A stretch of DNA of 64,000 nt, from positions 211,254 through 275,253 of the forward strand of contig BDDD01002125.1 of the NCBI GenBank assembly GCA_001972305.1, written 5' to 3'. The notes below the pieces were generated by a model. The model saw only the letters and a program-made list of their open reading frames with translations, had not been told where the DNA came from and searched no databases. Positions 9,821 through 20,226 of the stretch are shown in pieces; position 1 is the first letter of the stretch, and each line of letters opens with the position of its first letter. This stretch comes from Cephalotus follicularis (taxonomy: Eukaryota > Streptophyta > Magnoliopsida > Oxalidales > Cephalotaceae). Both the position numbers and the translations under genes were made by a program.

Positions 9821-10640
9821 ATAATGACCTGGTCTGTTGTTCCTAGATCTCTGGGACTTGTTACTACTCCCAAAACTCCTCCCTGACTGCCAGCCTGAAG
9901 AAGAAGGTTTACTACTACCAGTCTGAATCCGTAAATTACGTAGCTCTTCAGATATAGCCTCAATATCTCTGGCTCTGCTAGCCAATCCAAAGAAAGATCT
10001 CAGCACGAGTGGTACTAGCCTCTATATGATATCTGGTCTGAGACCACCAAGAAACTTCTTAGCCTTCATTTCTTCTGTGCCAACCATATGCGGAGCTATC
10101 CTTGACAATTCAATAATTTTGGCCTTGTACTTGGCTACTGACATGTTACCTTGGGTTAAGGCAAGAAATTCAGCCTCCCACTTATCAACTTCGGGCTCGA
10201 GATAATACTGATCATCGAACTCTCTTCTAAACATGTCCCATGAATTTGGGATCCTCGATTCTTCCCAAGAGGCAGTAACCATGTTCCACCGATGTTCTGC
10301 TTCGCCTTGCATTATATAAGTGGCGAAGACAACTTTCTCAGAGTTTAAACATCTTAAGACACCAAAGATTTTCTCCATTCGTATCAGCCATCTCTCAGCA
10401 GTAACAGCATCAAGGTCCCCCATGAAAGCTAGAGGATTTAACAACAAAATCCTGATTAAGGGATCCTCCCTGGGTGTAGGTAGATTGACTGATCTCCTTG
10501 CTACTTCAGCACTCCTAGCTGGTCTTACAACGTGGGTTTGCTCTAGTGCCTCTGTTGCACGACTAATCGGCCTTGTAACTGGGGTTTGCTCATCCGTAGT
10601 CGCTTGTCACTGCATAAATTCATTCATTCGGTTAATCATT
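9821..10640 (-). pseudogene. E gag, middle and C-terminal part
   Basis: Minus-strand translation gives RMNEFMQ-stop, TDEQTPVTRPISRATEALEQ, then NPLAFMGDLDAVTAERWLIR, MEKIFGVLRCLNSEKVVFAT, EAEHRW and FDDQYYLEPEVDKWEAEFLAL...SVAKYKAKIIELSRIAPHMV...FLGGLRPD. This is the Ty3 retrotransposon gag domain. It ends in RARDIEAISEELRNLRIQTG followed by a Ser/Arg-rich tail, then runs into LTR sequence. A shift occurs between 10022 and 10006. The N-terminus of the same gag lies at 48662-48840, on the other side of element A. Confidence 0.85.
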
Positions 10641-10909
10641 CACTATAAAAAAACAAGCCTTTTGAAACGGATGGAATCCGTTTCAAAAGGCCTATTTTTC
10701 CATTCCAAAATGTCAATTGAAACGGTTTTGAAATGGGAAAATGGAATTTCAAAAAAGTGGCATATTAATAGCCTTTTGAAACGGAGGGTACCCTTTTGAA
10801 ATGGATAGAACAAACCATTTCAAAAGGCACCCTTTTGAAACGGCTGACTCAAACCATTTCAAAAGGGTTTTTAAAAAAAAAAATAGGACCCTTTTGAAAC
10901 GACTGACTC
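10641..10909 (+). mobile_element. CACTA-like terminus with TTTTGAAACGG subterminal repeats, truncated
   Basis: Starts CACTATAAAAAAACAAG at 10641, inside E gag. The repeat ccttttgaaacgg and its inverse recur at least eight times to 10909. The first pair forms a hairpin with a 16-base stem and 3-base loop (10657-10691). The element is cut at 10909, where the A LTR begins without its first 49 bases. No second terminus is present on the other side of A, so the rest was deleted. Confidence 0.65.
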
Positions 10910-11019
10910 AAATTATACATTGATCTGAGATTGTTTGCTATTCGTTCTTTTAATTAGCTTGTTGAGTGGATATTGAAGGGATATAAGTCTAAGTGTTGAA
11001 TGTAAAGGATTCAGGGCAC

Positions 11020-12175
11020 TTGCGCATCAACGCCATAGATTGATGTCAATGCCAAGTAATACTGAAACACGCTTAAGGATTTTTGCCTTGAGGTGTTGAC
11101 GCCATGCGAGGACGTTAACGTCCATTATTGGTGAACTGAAGGGGATAGTCGTTAACACGACGAAGGGGCACTTGTTAACGCCAAGGTATGAAGTCAATGC
11201 GCCGACGCCTAGCGTTGACGTTCATGCCAAAATTGCCAGCATAATAAGTAAAACAAGAACAGAAGACGCGTGAGGGGCAAAAGTGTGAGACTCACACTTC
11301 CCCATGTGCTCTGTGATGACAGATGTGTGAGAGAGGTGATTGATGGAGGTCACATCAACCTGCCATCCCTGCCATGCCGTGAGGAAGGAGAGAGAGAGGT
11401 GAAGACTCCATTAAAGCTCCTCTCCTTTTCTCCGAACCTCATAACAGTGAAAGAAATAGAGAGTAAGGGAGATGTTCCACCTTTTTTGAGCCGTATGAAG
11501 AAGCTTGAGGATCAGAGATTAGAACCTGGGCTTGGAGTGATTGAACCGGATCTTGAAGCTTGGAGAAGCTGAGGATCGGATTAGAGCTTAAATAAGTGGA
11601 CTTTCGATTCCTAACTTGGAATGAAAGGTAGGTAGTAGGGTTTATGACATGTTTTTTAAAATATGGCATGTATATTGTGTTATGGCGATTGTGAATGCTT
11701 GCAGGTTGATCCTAAGTGTTGAATCCATGCTTGCTTGAAGTGATTGTTGACTGGATGTCTTGCTACGTTTGATTTACGTCGACGCCTAAGTGAATGACAT
11801 TAACGCCTTAACTGGAATAGGCGGTATTTTGTACGATTAGGATGGTTTTCGTCAATGCCTAAGTGATTGATGTCAACGCCATAACTGGATTTAGTTGATG
11901 TTTCGTACTGTTGGATGATTTACGTCGACGCCCAAGTACACGTTGACGCGTAAACCTACTAGTTTCCAGATAATCATCGCCTAAAAGGACAACGTTGACG
12001 CCTAAGTTTCCTACCTAACGCGTCGATGCCAATATTGAATTTTGATGCCTAAGGTCCTTCCTTAATGCGTTAAAGCCCATTTTGGATATTGACGCGTGAA
12101 TGACGTTAACGCCTAAGATACAAGTTGACGCATAAGTACACGTTGACGCCTAAGATACACGTCGACGCCAAAAGT
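11020..12175 (+). repeat. Clusters of GTCGACGCC-type palindromic repeats in the A LTR
   Basis: Two clusters (about 11020-11240 and 11775-12175) contain many copies of cgtcgacgcc, gttgacgcctaag and acgttaacgcc. The best preserved ones contain the 10-base palindrome GCGTCGACGC. Many others differ by single C-to-T or G-to-A steps (gttgacgcc, gatgcc), as expected from decay of methylated CpG. The same arrays recur in the 3' LTR (27380-27590 and 47119-47490). Function unknown. Confidence 0.8.
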
Positions 12176-12984
12176 GACTGTTTTACATTCTGAGCATATG
12201 TTTGCTTGCATTTTACTAGTTTGATTCCTAGAATCATCCAATGATTCTATTGACTGGGTGATTGCACATTATTGAAGTGATATATTGCTATAGATATTAT
12301 ATATCTATCAAGTGATTTCAAGTGATTTACTTATTGATGCTATATGCATAATCAAGGTTTTATGTTACTGCTTTTAAAATAAAACTAAGTGTATTATTTT
12401 GTTTCCTCAAAAGGGAACTTAGTGAAGTGTTTTACTGTTTCCTCCAAGTGAGGCACAGTCAAGGAAGTGTTTTATCGTTTTCTCAAAAGAGATTTTAGTG
12501 AAAGTATTTACCATTTCTCAAAGAAAACCAGTGTTATTTTACATATTATATATATGTAATTTCAGTGATTGTTTGTGATTCAAGTGATGCCAATGGTCTA
12601 GTGAACGAAGTGTATCACTGACTACAGCGGTGAATGGATGTGCCAAGAGTTGGTTGTAGCTTATTCACCAAATTTATCTGCCTTACGAAAGTGAGTGTTA
12701 CATTGCCCGCCAAGTGCCGGCAATAAGTGCTTACCTAGTCTATCACATCGGAGTGCATGGTGATAGTCAGCTGGTGTATCGGTTGAGCTAGGAGGTAGCA
12801 CTAGATGACACCCACCCAGAGTAGTGATTGATTGTACCCTTGTGCGGTATTCTTGATAAGTGATTGATTGTAGCCTTTTGGCATGATTGCTTATATATAT
12901 ATTCGTTATATATATAGTGTTTTAATGATATAATTGTCATGCATGATTACATTCATATGTTCATTGTCATGCATATTTTCCTAC

Positions 12985-13009
12985 TTAGCCAAGTGAGGAC
13001 AACTGCTAA
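12985..13009 (+). promoter_or_regulatory. Conserved LTR stem-loop, A 5' LTR
   Basis: TTAGC pairs with GCTAA around aagtgaggacaact-like loop sequence, followed by tacaattacagatt. The same box is in the A 3' LTR (48305-48329, full TTAGCC/GGCTAA), in C (40064-40088 and 46746-46770), in B on the minus strand (28563-28587 and 35945-35969), and in shorter-loop form at 5533-5549 and in G (53046-53060). Its place late in the LTR suggests a role in RNA 3'-end formation or dimerisation. Confidence 0.55.
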
Positions 13010-13343
13010 CTCCTACAATTACAGATTGAAGTGAAGGATTGCACATGCTGCTGAAGCTATTCTTGGAGGCTTCTTATTTCAAGGTTGTTAAGGTTGTAAT
13101 GTTATCGAATTGTATTGTAATGGTCATACTCTGTTATGTTATATTTACATTCCTGATATGTAATATATAACTCGTATTGTACTGAGTAGGCATGCAGTAT
13201 GGATGCATGCGAATACTTTTATATAATCCAGTATTATCGATTGCTTCCGCTAAAGTTTTAAATTTTATTGGATTTTATAAATGCTGGATTAACTGATAGC
13301 CATGTTTTATTATATGGGATTAAAATATGGGTTGTGACAAACA

Positions 13344-13355
13344 TGGTATCAAAGC
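13344..13355 (+). promoter_or_regulatory. A primer binding site
   Basis: TGGTATCAAAGC, four bases after the LTR end, differs by one base from the usual initiator-tRNA-Met site TGGTATCAGAGC. It starts minus-strand DNA synthesis. Confidence 0.88.
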
Positions 13356-13446
13356 TTATATTAAATTATAAGCTATAGCTGGGATATTATCCTCGGCGAA
13401 TGAATGAATTGTTCCTAATGATTATGTCATTCCTTATAGGAATATA

Positions 13447-14140
13447 ATGGATCATAGAAGGGGAAGGCATACAGGGCCCCGGGCCGAAGGATTGTATGTC
13501 CCACAAATGAATGAAGAGGAAAATGCCCCTCAAGTGAATGAGCAAAATGTTCTGCCAGTGAATTAAGGAGTAAATGTTCTGCCAGTGCACGATGAAAGGA
13601 GTAATTTTGATCGCATGGTTGATCTTTTTCAACGACAGATACAGGCCAATACGACGAATATGGAGCAGTTGTGACAAATGTATGAAGCGAATCAAGGGTA
13701 CCGGAATGCACCTGAGGTTAATCAAGCTGGTCAATTTGGGAGAGATCTGGAAAGATTCATGAGGCAGAGTCCTCCAATGTTCAAGGGAGAGCTTGATGCC
13801 ACTATACCAGAATAGTGGATGAGGGACATGGAGAAAATCTTTGCTGCCCTTGGGTGTACAGATGAGCAGAAGTTGAACTTTGTAGTGTATCGGTTGTGGG
13901 GAGAAGCCACCCATTGGTGGGAATTGATTGAAACAAAGTGGGAATCTCTCGATCATGGCAGAACTTGGGATAGATTCCAATCCGAGTTCAGTGATGCTTA
14001 CGTTCCATAGATGGAGCGTGATCGGAGGGAGGCCGAATTGCTAGAGCTGCGTCAAGGAGACATGACGGTGGCTGAATATCAGACCAAATTCATTGATATG
14101 GCTAGGCACACGCCTTATCTTGTGGAGCGAGAGTCAAGGA
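13447..14140 (+). pseudogene. A gag, N-terminal and capsid part
   Basis: The frame opens at ATG 13447 (MDHRRGRHTGPRAEG), which aligns with the starts of C gag (40542) and B gag (35437). It then reads FGRDLERFMRQSPPMFKGEL, MRDMEKIFAALGCTDEQKLN, YRLWGEATHWWE and RDRREAELLELRQGDMTVAE, the Ty3 gag capsid. Stops at about 13564, 13672, 13815 and 14008 break it. At 14140 it is interrupted within ARHTPYLVERESR by element D and continues at 23314 in a different-looking copy of the same stretch. Confidence 0.9.
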
Positions 14141-15394
14141 TGTTGGCCTTTGCCACCTCGTTAATTGTCTAAACATATGTTATTTTGATGATTAACAAAC
14201 ATATAATACTTGTATGCATAATTATCTGAGCTATCACTTCATATACTCACTTGATCTTGTGTCCAAAGCGTGCAAAAGGCTATTTCTGCAGGTACAGGGC
14301 AATCTAGCCGACTGCCAAGGTTGGGCAGCCGACTGCCAAGGATGAGTAGTCGACTTCCATGGGTTGAGTAGCCGACTGGTTCTTGAAGCAACTCCAGGAA
14401 CTGCAGGCCAACCGACTGCCACAGGGGAGCAGTCGACTGCCAGGACAAGACAGCCGACTGCCAAGGTGGCCCAGTCGACTGCCAAGGGTAACAATTTCAG
14501 GCAGTAGCTTCTGTATCTTCACAACACCTCATCCAGCCAACTGAAGCAGGGCACCAGTCGACTGCCAGGGGCAACCAGTCGACTGCCAAGAAATCCAGCC
14601 GACTGCCACCAATTGTGCAACATTTGGCAGTAGCTTATGGAAGTCCAATTTCAGCTCAACCAGCAGACTGAAACAGAGCACCAGCCGACTGCCAGGCTCC
14701 ACCAGCTGACTGCCTCCATCTGATGGCTATATTTGAAATATGCGCCATCAAGTCCTGCTGACTGCCCAAGGAATCTAGCCAACTGGATTGTAACAGAACT
14801 ATAAAAAAAGATCTGTTGGAGCACTTGTTTAAAAGCCGAAGTGGAGCATTCTTGACGTGACTTCTTGCAATCAAAGTGAACATTCATTCTAGCTAACTCA
14901 ATCACAATTCCAAGCACTCAAAACATCAAAAGAGATCATATCAAAGCTATCCCTCACATTACTAAGCCTTTACATTTCACACTTTCTATTACTAAGAGCT
15001 TTGTGAAAATTGAGCTAAATTGTAAACAAATTCGTTGTGAATTTGTAACTCTTTCAAACACATTCATTCACATATAAACAAGAGAGGTTGTCTCTTGTAT
15101 TGCTCGGTTGGAGCAAACTTGTATTCACTTGGTTGGAGCGAAGGTCGTTGAAGCTCGATTGGAGTTTCAAGCCCGGATTGGGGCATACATAGTGAAATAC
15201 TCAAGGGGAGGCCTTGGGGAGTGGACGTAGGCGGTTTGCCGAACCACTATATATTCGTTTGCATCTCTCTCAACCCTACACTCTTTAATTTTCGCAATTG
15301 TGTGATTGTGTTTAAATTGTTTCTAGTATATTTGGTAGTTATTTTTTAAAAGTCTATTCACCCCCCCCCCCCCCCCCCCTCTAGACTTCCTACA
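14141..15394 (+). repeat. D 5' LTR
   Basis: Starts TGTTGGCCTTTGCC and ends TTCCTACA just before the primer site, 1254 bases. It matches 22073-23313 closely. A dense array of CAGTCGACTGCC / CAGCCGACTGCC units fills 14296-14780. Near the 3' end is a run of 19 C (15361-15379). The last part, from agtggacgtagg at about 15220, resembles the filler in element C at 43200. Confidence 0.95.
14296..14780 (+). repeat. CAGTCGACTG palindrome array in the D LTR
   Basis: About 18 units of the form cag(t/c)cgactgcc, several of them followed by aagg or agg, spaced 15 to 60 bases apart. The intact ones contain the 10-base palindrome CAGTCGACTG. The array is repeated in the 3' LTR (22230-22740). The same palindrome also forms clusters in the unrelated Ty3 element C and once inside D (20041-20112). 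Confidence 0.88.
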
Positions 15395-15396
15395 AT

Positions 15397-15408
15397 TGGT
15401 ATCAGAGC
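15397..15408 (+). promoter_or_regulatory. D primer binding site
   Basis: TGGTATCAGAGC, complementary to the initiator methionine tRNA 3' end, two bases after the LTR end. This is the standard site for SIRE-type elements. Confidence 0.93.
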
Positions 15409-15452
15409 TTGTTTGCTCATTTTATAAAGATTAACATCTTGAGTAAAAGATC

Positions 15453-16603
15453 ATGGCATCCACTAGCATAAACAACCAAACTAGAAACCATGATGATGTC
15501 TCCGAATTTAAGGTACCGTTCTTTAGTGGTGATGATTTTCCCTACTGGAGAAGTCGTATGGAAATCTACCTTGAGTCTAGAGACTTTAAGAATTGGCTTA
15601 GTGTAAAAAATGGTCCTCACATCCCTATGAGAATCAATGATAAAAATGAACTAGTTGCCAAAACGGAAGATGAATGGGATGATGAAGATTTTAAGAAATT
15701 GACCATAAAAATAAGGCTCTCAATATATTACTTGTGTCTTTAGATAAGACCGAATACAATCTCGTTAGGAGATGCACCTCCGCACATGATGTGTGGAAAT
15801 TGCTCATCCTTACCCATGAGGGTACCGAGCAAGTCAAGAATGCCAAATTTGCGTTGTTAAATAGAGATTATGAATTGTTTAAAATGCAACCTAATGAATC
15901 GATCAAGAATTTATATAACCGGTTGCTTGATATTACTAATGCTCTACTTGGTCTTGGCAAGGTCTTTGGAAAGGATGAACTTGTTAGGAAATTGCTAGGG
16001 TGTATCAACGATGAATGGGAACCAAAGGTGACGGAAATTGAAGAGTCAAAGGATTTAAAAGTCATGGAGATTGAAAAATTACTTGGCTCCCTCATGACAC
16101 ATGAGGTAAAAATAAACAAGAGATCCACCAACCTTGTGGAGAAAAAGCAGAAAGAAGAAAGAAGGAAGGACATTGCGCTCAAAAGCACTCATAAAGAAGA
16201 AGTCTCAAGTGATGAGGAGCTAGAAGAAGAGGACTACGTTCTCTTTGCGAAACGATTCACCAAATTCGCAAAGATGAATAAAGCTAGAAGGTTTCAAAAG
16301 AAGAACCTCAACAAAGGAGAGGGAAGCAAAATGGATACTCCCACATGCTTTGAATGCAACAAACCGGGACATATCAAGGTGGATTATCCACAATTAAAGA
16401 AGAAGAAGCTCTTCAAAAAGAAAGCCCTCAAAGCATGGCACCTAAGTGATGACGAATCATCCGATGATGAAGTCACCGAGCAAGTTGCAAACCTTTGCTT
16501 CATGGCATTGAGTGACGATGAGGAAAGCGACAATGAGGTAGATGATTCCTACACTTTTGGTGAATTGCAATTTGCATTTGATGAACTACTTGTAGAATTT
16601 TAA
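15453..16603 (+). pseudogene. D gag
   Basis: Begins MASTSINNQTRNHDD at 15453, then PFFSGDDFPYWRSRMEIYLE, the copia gag start. One frameshift near 15715-15735 moves it to the frame that reads SLDKTEYNLVRRCTSAHDVW, HEGTEQVKNAKFALLNRDYE, FKMQPNESIKNLYNRL and DELVRKLLGCINDEWEPKV. A CCHC knuckle follows at about 16349-16390 but its last Cys is Tyr (CFECNKPGHIKVDY). Acidic runs (SDDESSDDE, SDDEESDNE) come next. It ends at TAA 16601-16603, where SIRE elements usually read on. Confidence 0.9.
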
Positions 16604-17180
16604 ATGAAATGCTCTCAATGTTCATCACTAAAGAAAAATATGGCTAGTATTGAAAAAGAAAAGGATTTACTAGTTATTGAGAATGAACATTTGAAAAATG
16701 ATATTGGAATTTTAGAACATGAGCTTGCTAAAAAGGTTGATCATATAGTTAAACCTACTTTTTGTAATGACATTGCTCTAGAAAAAGAAGTAGAATCTCT
16801 CAAGGAAAAGAATTTGAACCTAGAAAAATCCTTTAGCAAATTCACACTAGGTAGCAAGAAATTAGAGGAAATGCTAGCTAGTCAAAGATCGTACCTAGAT
16901 AAAACCGGTATAGGCTATGCTCCCCTAGAGGTTAAGGCTAAGTTAAAGAACACAAGAACGAGACCTCATTGTACATATTGCCATAAGATAGGACATGTTA
17001 CGAATAAATGTTTTAAAAGAATTGCTCACTCTCATTCACACACTAGACCATCTCCTAATCACAATGCTATCACACTTAGACAAGTTTGGGTTCCCAAGGG
17101 AATAATAAAACAAAACGTAACTATAATGGACCCAATAACCAATGGGTACCAAGATCAAAATCATTTGACGTTTTTGTAGG
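16604..17180 (+). pseudogene. D gag-pol linker: coiled coil and second zinc knuckle
   Basis: In frame after the 16601 stop: MKCSQCSSLKKNMAS, then a Lys/Glu-rich coiled coil (IEKEKDLLVIENEHLKNDIG), LEKSFSKFTLGSKKLEEML, and at about 16972-17013 a good CX2CX4HX4C knuckle (CTYCHKIGHVTNKC). In SIRE elements this region joins gag to protease and continues as NNQWVP.S. Here a shift near 17140 leads to a stop at 17177-17179, so translation cannot reach protease. Confidence 0.8.
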
Positions 17181-18157
17181 GGGAACAATGCTTGAGAGCA
17201 AACCACAAGGAGGAAGAACCTTGGTACGTGGATAGCGGGTGCTCAAAGCACATGACTGGTGACAAAAGCCTCTTCATTGATCTTAAAGAAGTTGATAGAG
17301 GAAAGGTCACATTTGGAGATAACAACAAAGCTAAAATTGTTGGCATTGGTTCAATAGGTAACAAATCTAACATCCTAATTGAAAATGTTTCTTATGTTGT
17401 AGGCCTTAAGCATAACTTGCTTAGTGTTAGTCAATTATGTGATAAAGGATATAAAGTCAATTTTGAGTCCTCACTTTGTCACATTATTGATTCTAGCACC
17501 AATGATGTAAGGTTTGTTGGTCATAGGCAAGGAAATGTGTATGTTGTTTATTTAAAGGAAATGTTTTCCAAAGATGTGTGCTTTAATGCTAATACTAATG
17601 ATAAATGGCTTTGGCATAGAAGGTTAGGCCATGCTAGCATGGATGTTCTTGCTAAACTTTCTAGAAAAGATTTAGTAATTAGTTTGCCTAAAATGAAATT
17701 TGAAAATGATAAACTTTGTGATGCTTATGCGCAAGGCAAACAAACAAGAACTTCCTTTAAAGCCAAAAATGTTGTTTCTACCACTAGAATTTTACAACTA
17801 TTGCACATTGACTTGTTTGGACCAACTAGAACTTTAAGCATTGGTGGAAAACAATATGGCCTAGTTATTGTAGATGATTATTCTAGATTTACTTGGGTTA
17901 TTTTCTTAGCTTTAAAGAGTGATGCTCTAGAGTCCTTCATTAAATTCGGTAAACGAATTCAAAATGAAAAGAGTCTATCTATTATAAGCATTCGTAGTGA
18001 TCACGGTAAAGAATTTGAAAACCTTGGTTTTGAAAACTTTTGTGATGAACTAGGTATTCACCATAACTTCTCGGCTCCTAGAACTCCTCAACAAAATGGT
18101 GTTGTTGAAAGGAAGAATAGAACCCTAGAAGAAATGGGGAGAACCATGCTTTGTTAA
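17181..18157 (+). pseudogene. D protease and integrase
   Basis: Open from 17192: EEPWYVDSGCSKHMTGDKSL is the copia protease active site (DSG). Then FGDNNKAKIVGIGSIG and NLLSVSQLCDKGY; WLWHRRLGHASMD is the pre-integrase zinc finger. The integrase core shows all three acidic residues: HIDLFGP, IRSDHGKEFEN and QQNGVVERKNRT. It stops at TAA 18155-18157 (MLC-stop), after which the same frame goes on with [16 protein letters not shown]. One stop therefore splits integrase. In life it would insert the DNA copy into the genome. Confidence 0.92.
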
Positions 18158-19819
18158 AACAATTTACCAAAATGTCTTTGGGCCGAAGCCGTGAACACCG
18201 CATGTTATATAATAAATAGAGTCATGATTCGATCTATTTTAAATAAAACCCCATATGAACTTTTTAATGATATAAAACCAAATGTTAGTCATTTGAGACC
18301 TTTTGGTTGCAAAGTTTTAATTTTAAATAATGGGAAAGACAATCTTGGAAAATTTGATGCCAAGAGTGATGAAGGAATTTTTCTAGGCTACTCTTTAAAT
18401 TCTAAAGCTTATAGAGTATTTAATAAAAGGACTTTAATTATTGAAGAGTCTATTCATGTGTTATTTGAAGAGTCTAATAGTGCTCCGAGAAAGGGAGATA
18501 TTGTTGATGATGTAGGTATATTGGAGCAAATGGAAGGCTTGGACATCTCCAAAGAAGATGTTGAAATTGACAAGATGGAAGGAGAAGGTGCACATGAAGA
18601 GGAAATCCAACAAACTGAAGTCACCAAGGAGCCCGTAGCAAGAAGGGAAAGAGAGTATGTAAAAGACAACGAGGTAATCGGTAATCCTACCGAAGGGGTA
18701 AGAACTCGTTCCGCTCTTAGGGAGTATTGTGACAATGTAGCTTTTATTTCTAATATTGAACCCAAAAATATTTTTGATGCTTTAAAAGATGATTGTTGGA
18801 TTGTGGCCATGCAACAGGAACTAAACCAATTCGACAAAAGTAATGTTTGGTCCCTAGTTCCGAGGCCTAAAAATCAATCCATCATTAGAACTAAATGGAT
18901 TTTTCGAAATAAAATGGATGAAAATGGGTTGGTAATTAAAAATAAAGCTAGATTAGTTGCACAAGGTTATAGTCAAGAAGAAGGCATTGACTATGATGAA
19001 ACCTTTGCTCCCATAGCTAGATTAGAAGCAATTAGATTGTTAATGGCCTTTACATGTTTTAAAGGATTTAAATTGCATCAAATGGATGTTAAAAGTACAT
19101 TTTTAAATGGCATTATACTTGACAAATATGAGAATGGTAAAGAGGTAGATCAAAAACTCTATAGAAGCATGATAGGATCACTTCTTTATCTTACCGCTCG
19201 TAGACTGGACATTATGTTTAGTGTATGTCTATGTGCTAGGTTTCAATCATCACCTAAAGAATCTCACTTAATTGCGGTTAAGCGAATCTTTAGATATCTT
19301 GCATACACCCCATTACATGGTCTATTTTATTCAAATGATTCGTTGTTTAATTTGCATGCATTTTCCAATGCCGACTATGGTGGTTGTAAACTTGATAGAA
19401 AGAGCACTAGTGGCACTTACCAATTCCTTGGCAACTCTTTAGTGTCTTGGTTTTCCAAGAAACAAAATAGTGTAGCTCTTTCAACCACCGAAGCCGAATA
19501 TGTAGCGGCGGGAAGTTGTTGCGCACAAGTATTGTGGCTTAAACAACAACTTTGTGATTTTGGCATTAGTATTAATAACGTTTGTATAAAATGTGATAAC
19601 ACTAGTGTAATAAATTTAAGTAAAAATCCTGTTCAACACTCTAAGTCCAAACATATTGAAATTAGACATCATTTTCTTAAAGATCATGTTGGAAAAGGTG
19701 ATATTTTTCTTGAATATATTGACACCTTAAATCAAGTTGCAGATATATTTACAAAGCCGTTGGACAATGAGAGGTTCTGCACATTGCGAAGGGAGCTAGG
19801 TATGCAAAATCCCTCTTGA
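18158..19819 (+). pseudogene. D integrase end, internally deleted RT, RNase H
   Basis: Reads [55 protein letters not shown], a variable acidic linker, then [14 protein letters not shown]-like text, [32 protein letters not shown] and [13 protein letters not shown]. At about 19115 it jumps to [20 protein letters not shown]. The part of RT with the YVDD catalytic box, some 200 residues, is missing, yet the frame stays open for 542 codons from 18191. RNase H follows intact in outline ([46 protein letters not shown]). The end is 19817-19819. Confidence 0.92.
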
Positions 19820-20226
19820 ACTTCTATTTATGCACAATTGTAATGCTTTGCTAATTCTTGGTTGAATTGGTATGAAAAATGGTTTTCAAAATTCATCATG
19901 CATTTAACATTGAGTTTTTAACTCAATGACATCAATTAGCTCATGTACCTAAGTTGCTATTAGTCCATAATAGTTAACTAAAGGTTTACAAACCAATAGG
20001 ATAGGCAATTTTCTGCATTTCCAAATTTTTGCAGAAAACAGCCGACTGGACTCATTGTCCAGTCGACTGCCTAACCTCCAACCGACTGGCCATAAAGGCC
20101 CAGTCGACTGGGCGCACGGGGATCAGGTTATTAAAACCCGATTTCCCCTAATTTCTCTCACTCTCTCTCACTCTAAAACGCCATTAAACCCTAAAACTCC
20201 CAAAATCAACCTGCAATCCGACTCTG
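19820..20226 (+). promoter_or_regulatory. D spacer before the extra ORF, with palindrome cluster and leader-like sequence
   Basis: No ORF. At 20041-20112 come four GACTG(G/C) units including two CAGTCGACTG palindromes, the same motif as in the LTR array. About 25 bases later is ttattaaaacc, a weak TATA-like box (20128-20138), then a CT-rich run (tctctcactctctctcactc) and aaaccctaaaactcccaaaatc, which look like a plant 5' untranslated leader up to ATG 20227. This suggests a separate promoter for the extra ORF; it is an inference from layout. Confidence 0.4.

Larger units (their letters stand above)
10910..13339 (+). repeat. Element A 5' LTR (first 49 bases missing)
   Basis: Matches the 3' LTR of A (27219-28161 joined to 47119-48661) along its length with scattered changes. 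Position 10910 corresponds to 27268, so the 49 bases starting TGTAATGACCGC are lost. It ends GGTTGTGACA at 13339, followed by the primer site. Full LTR length is about 2.48 kb. It carries clusters of gacgcc-type repeats (11020-11240 and 11775-12170) and the stem-loop box at 12985-13009. It drives transcription of A in the usual model. Confidence 0.93.

Noticed and set aside
13387-13980. 197-codon minus-strand ORF
   Set aside because: It is the antisense of A gag on the plus strand and has no recognisable domain.
14296-14780. Regularly repeated units that could suggest a CRISPR array
   Set aside because: Units are 10-13 bases, imperfect, unevenly spaced and lie in a plant LTR that is repeated at 22230-22740. 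Not a CRISPR array.
15361-15379. Run of 19 C as a functional signal
   Set aside because: Homopolymer length is unreliable in assemblies; kept only as a breakpoint observation.
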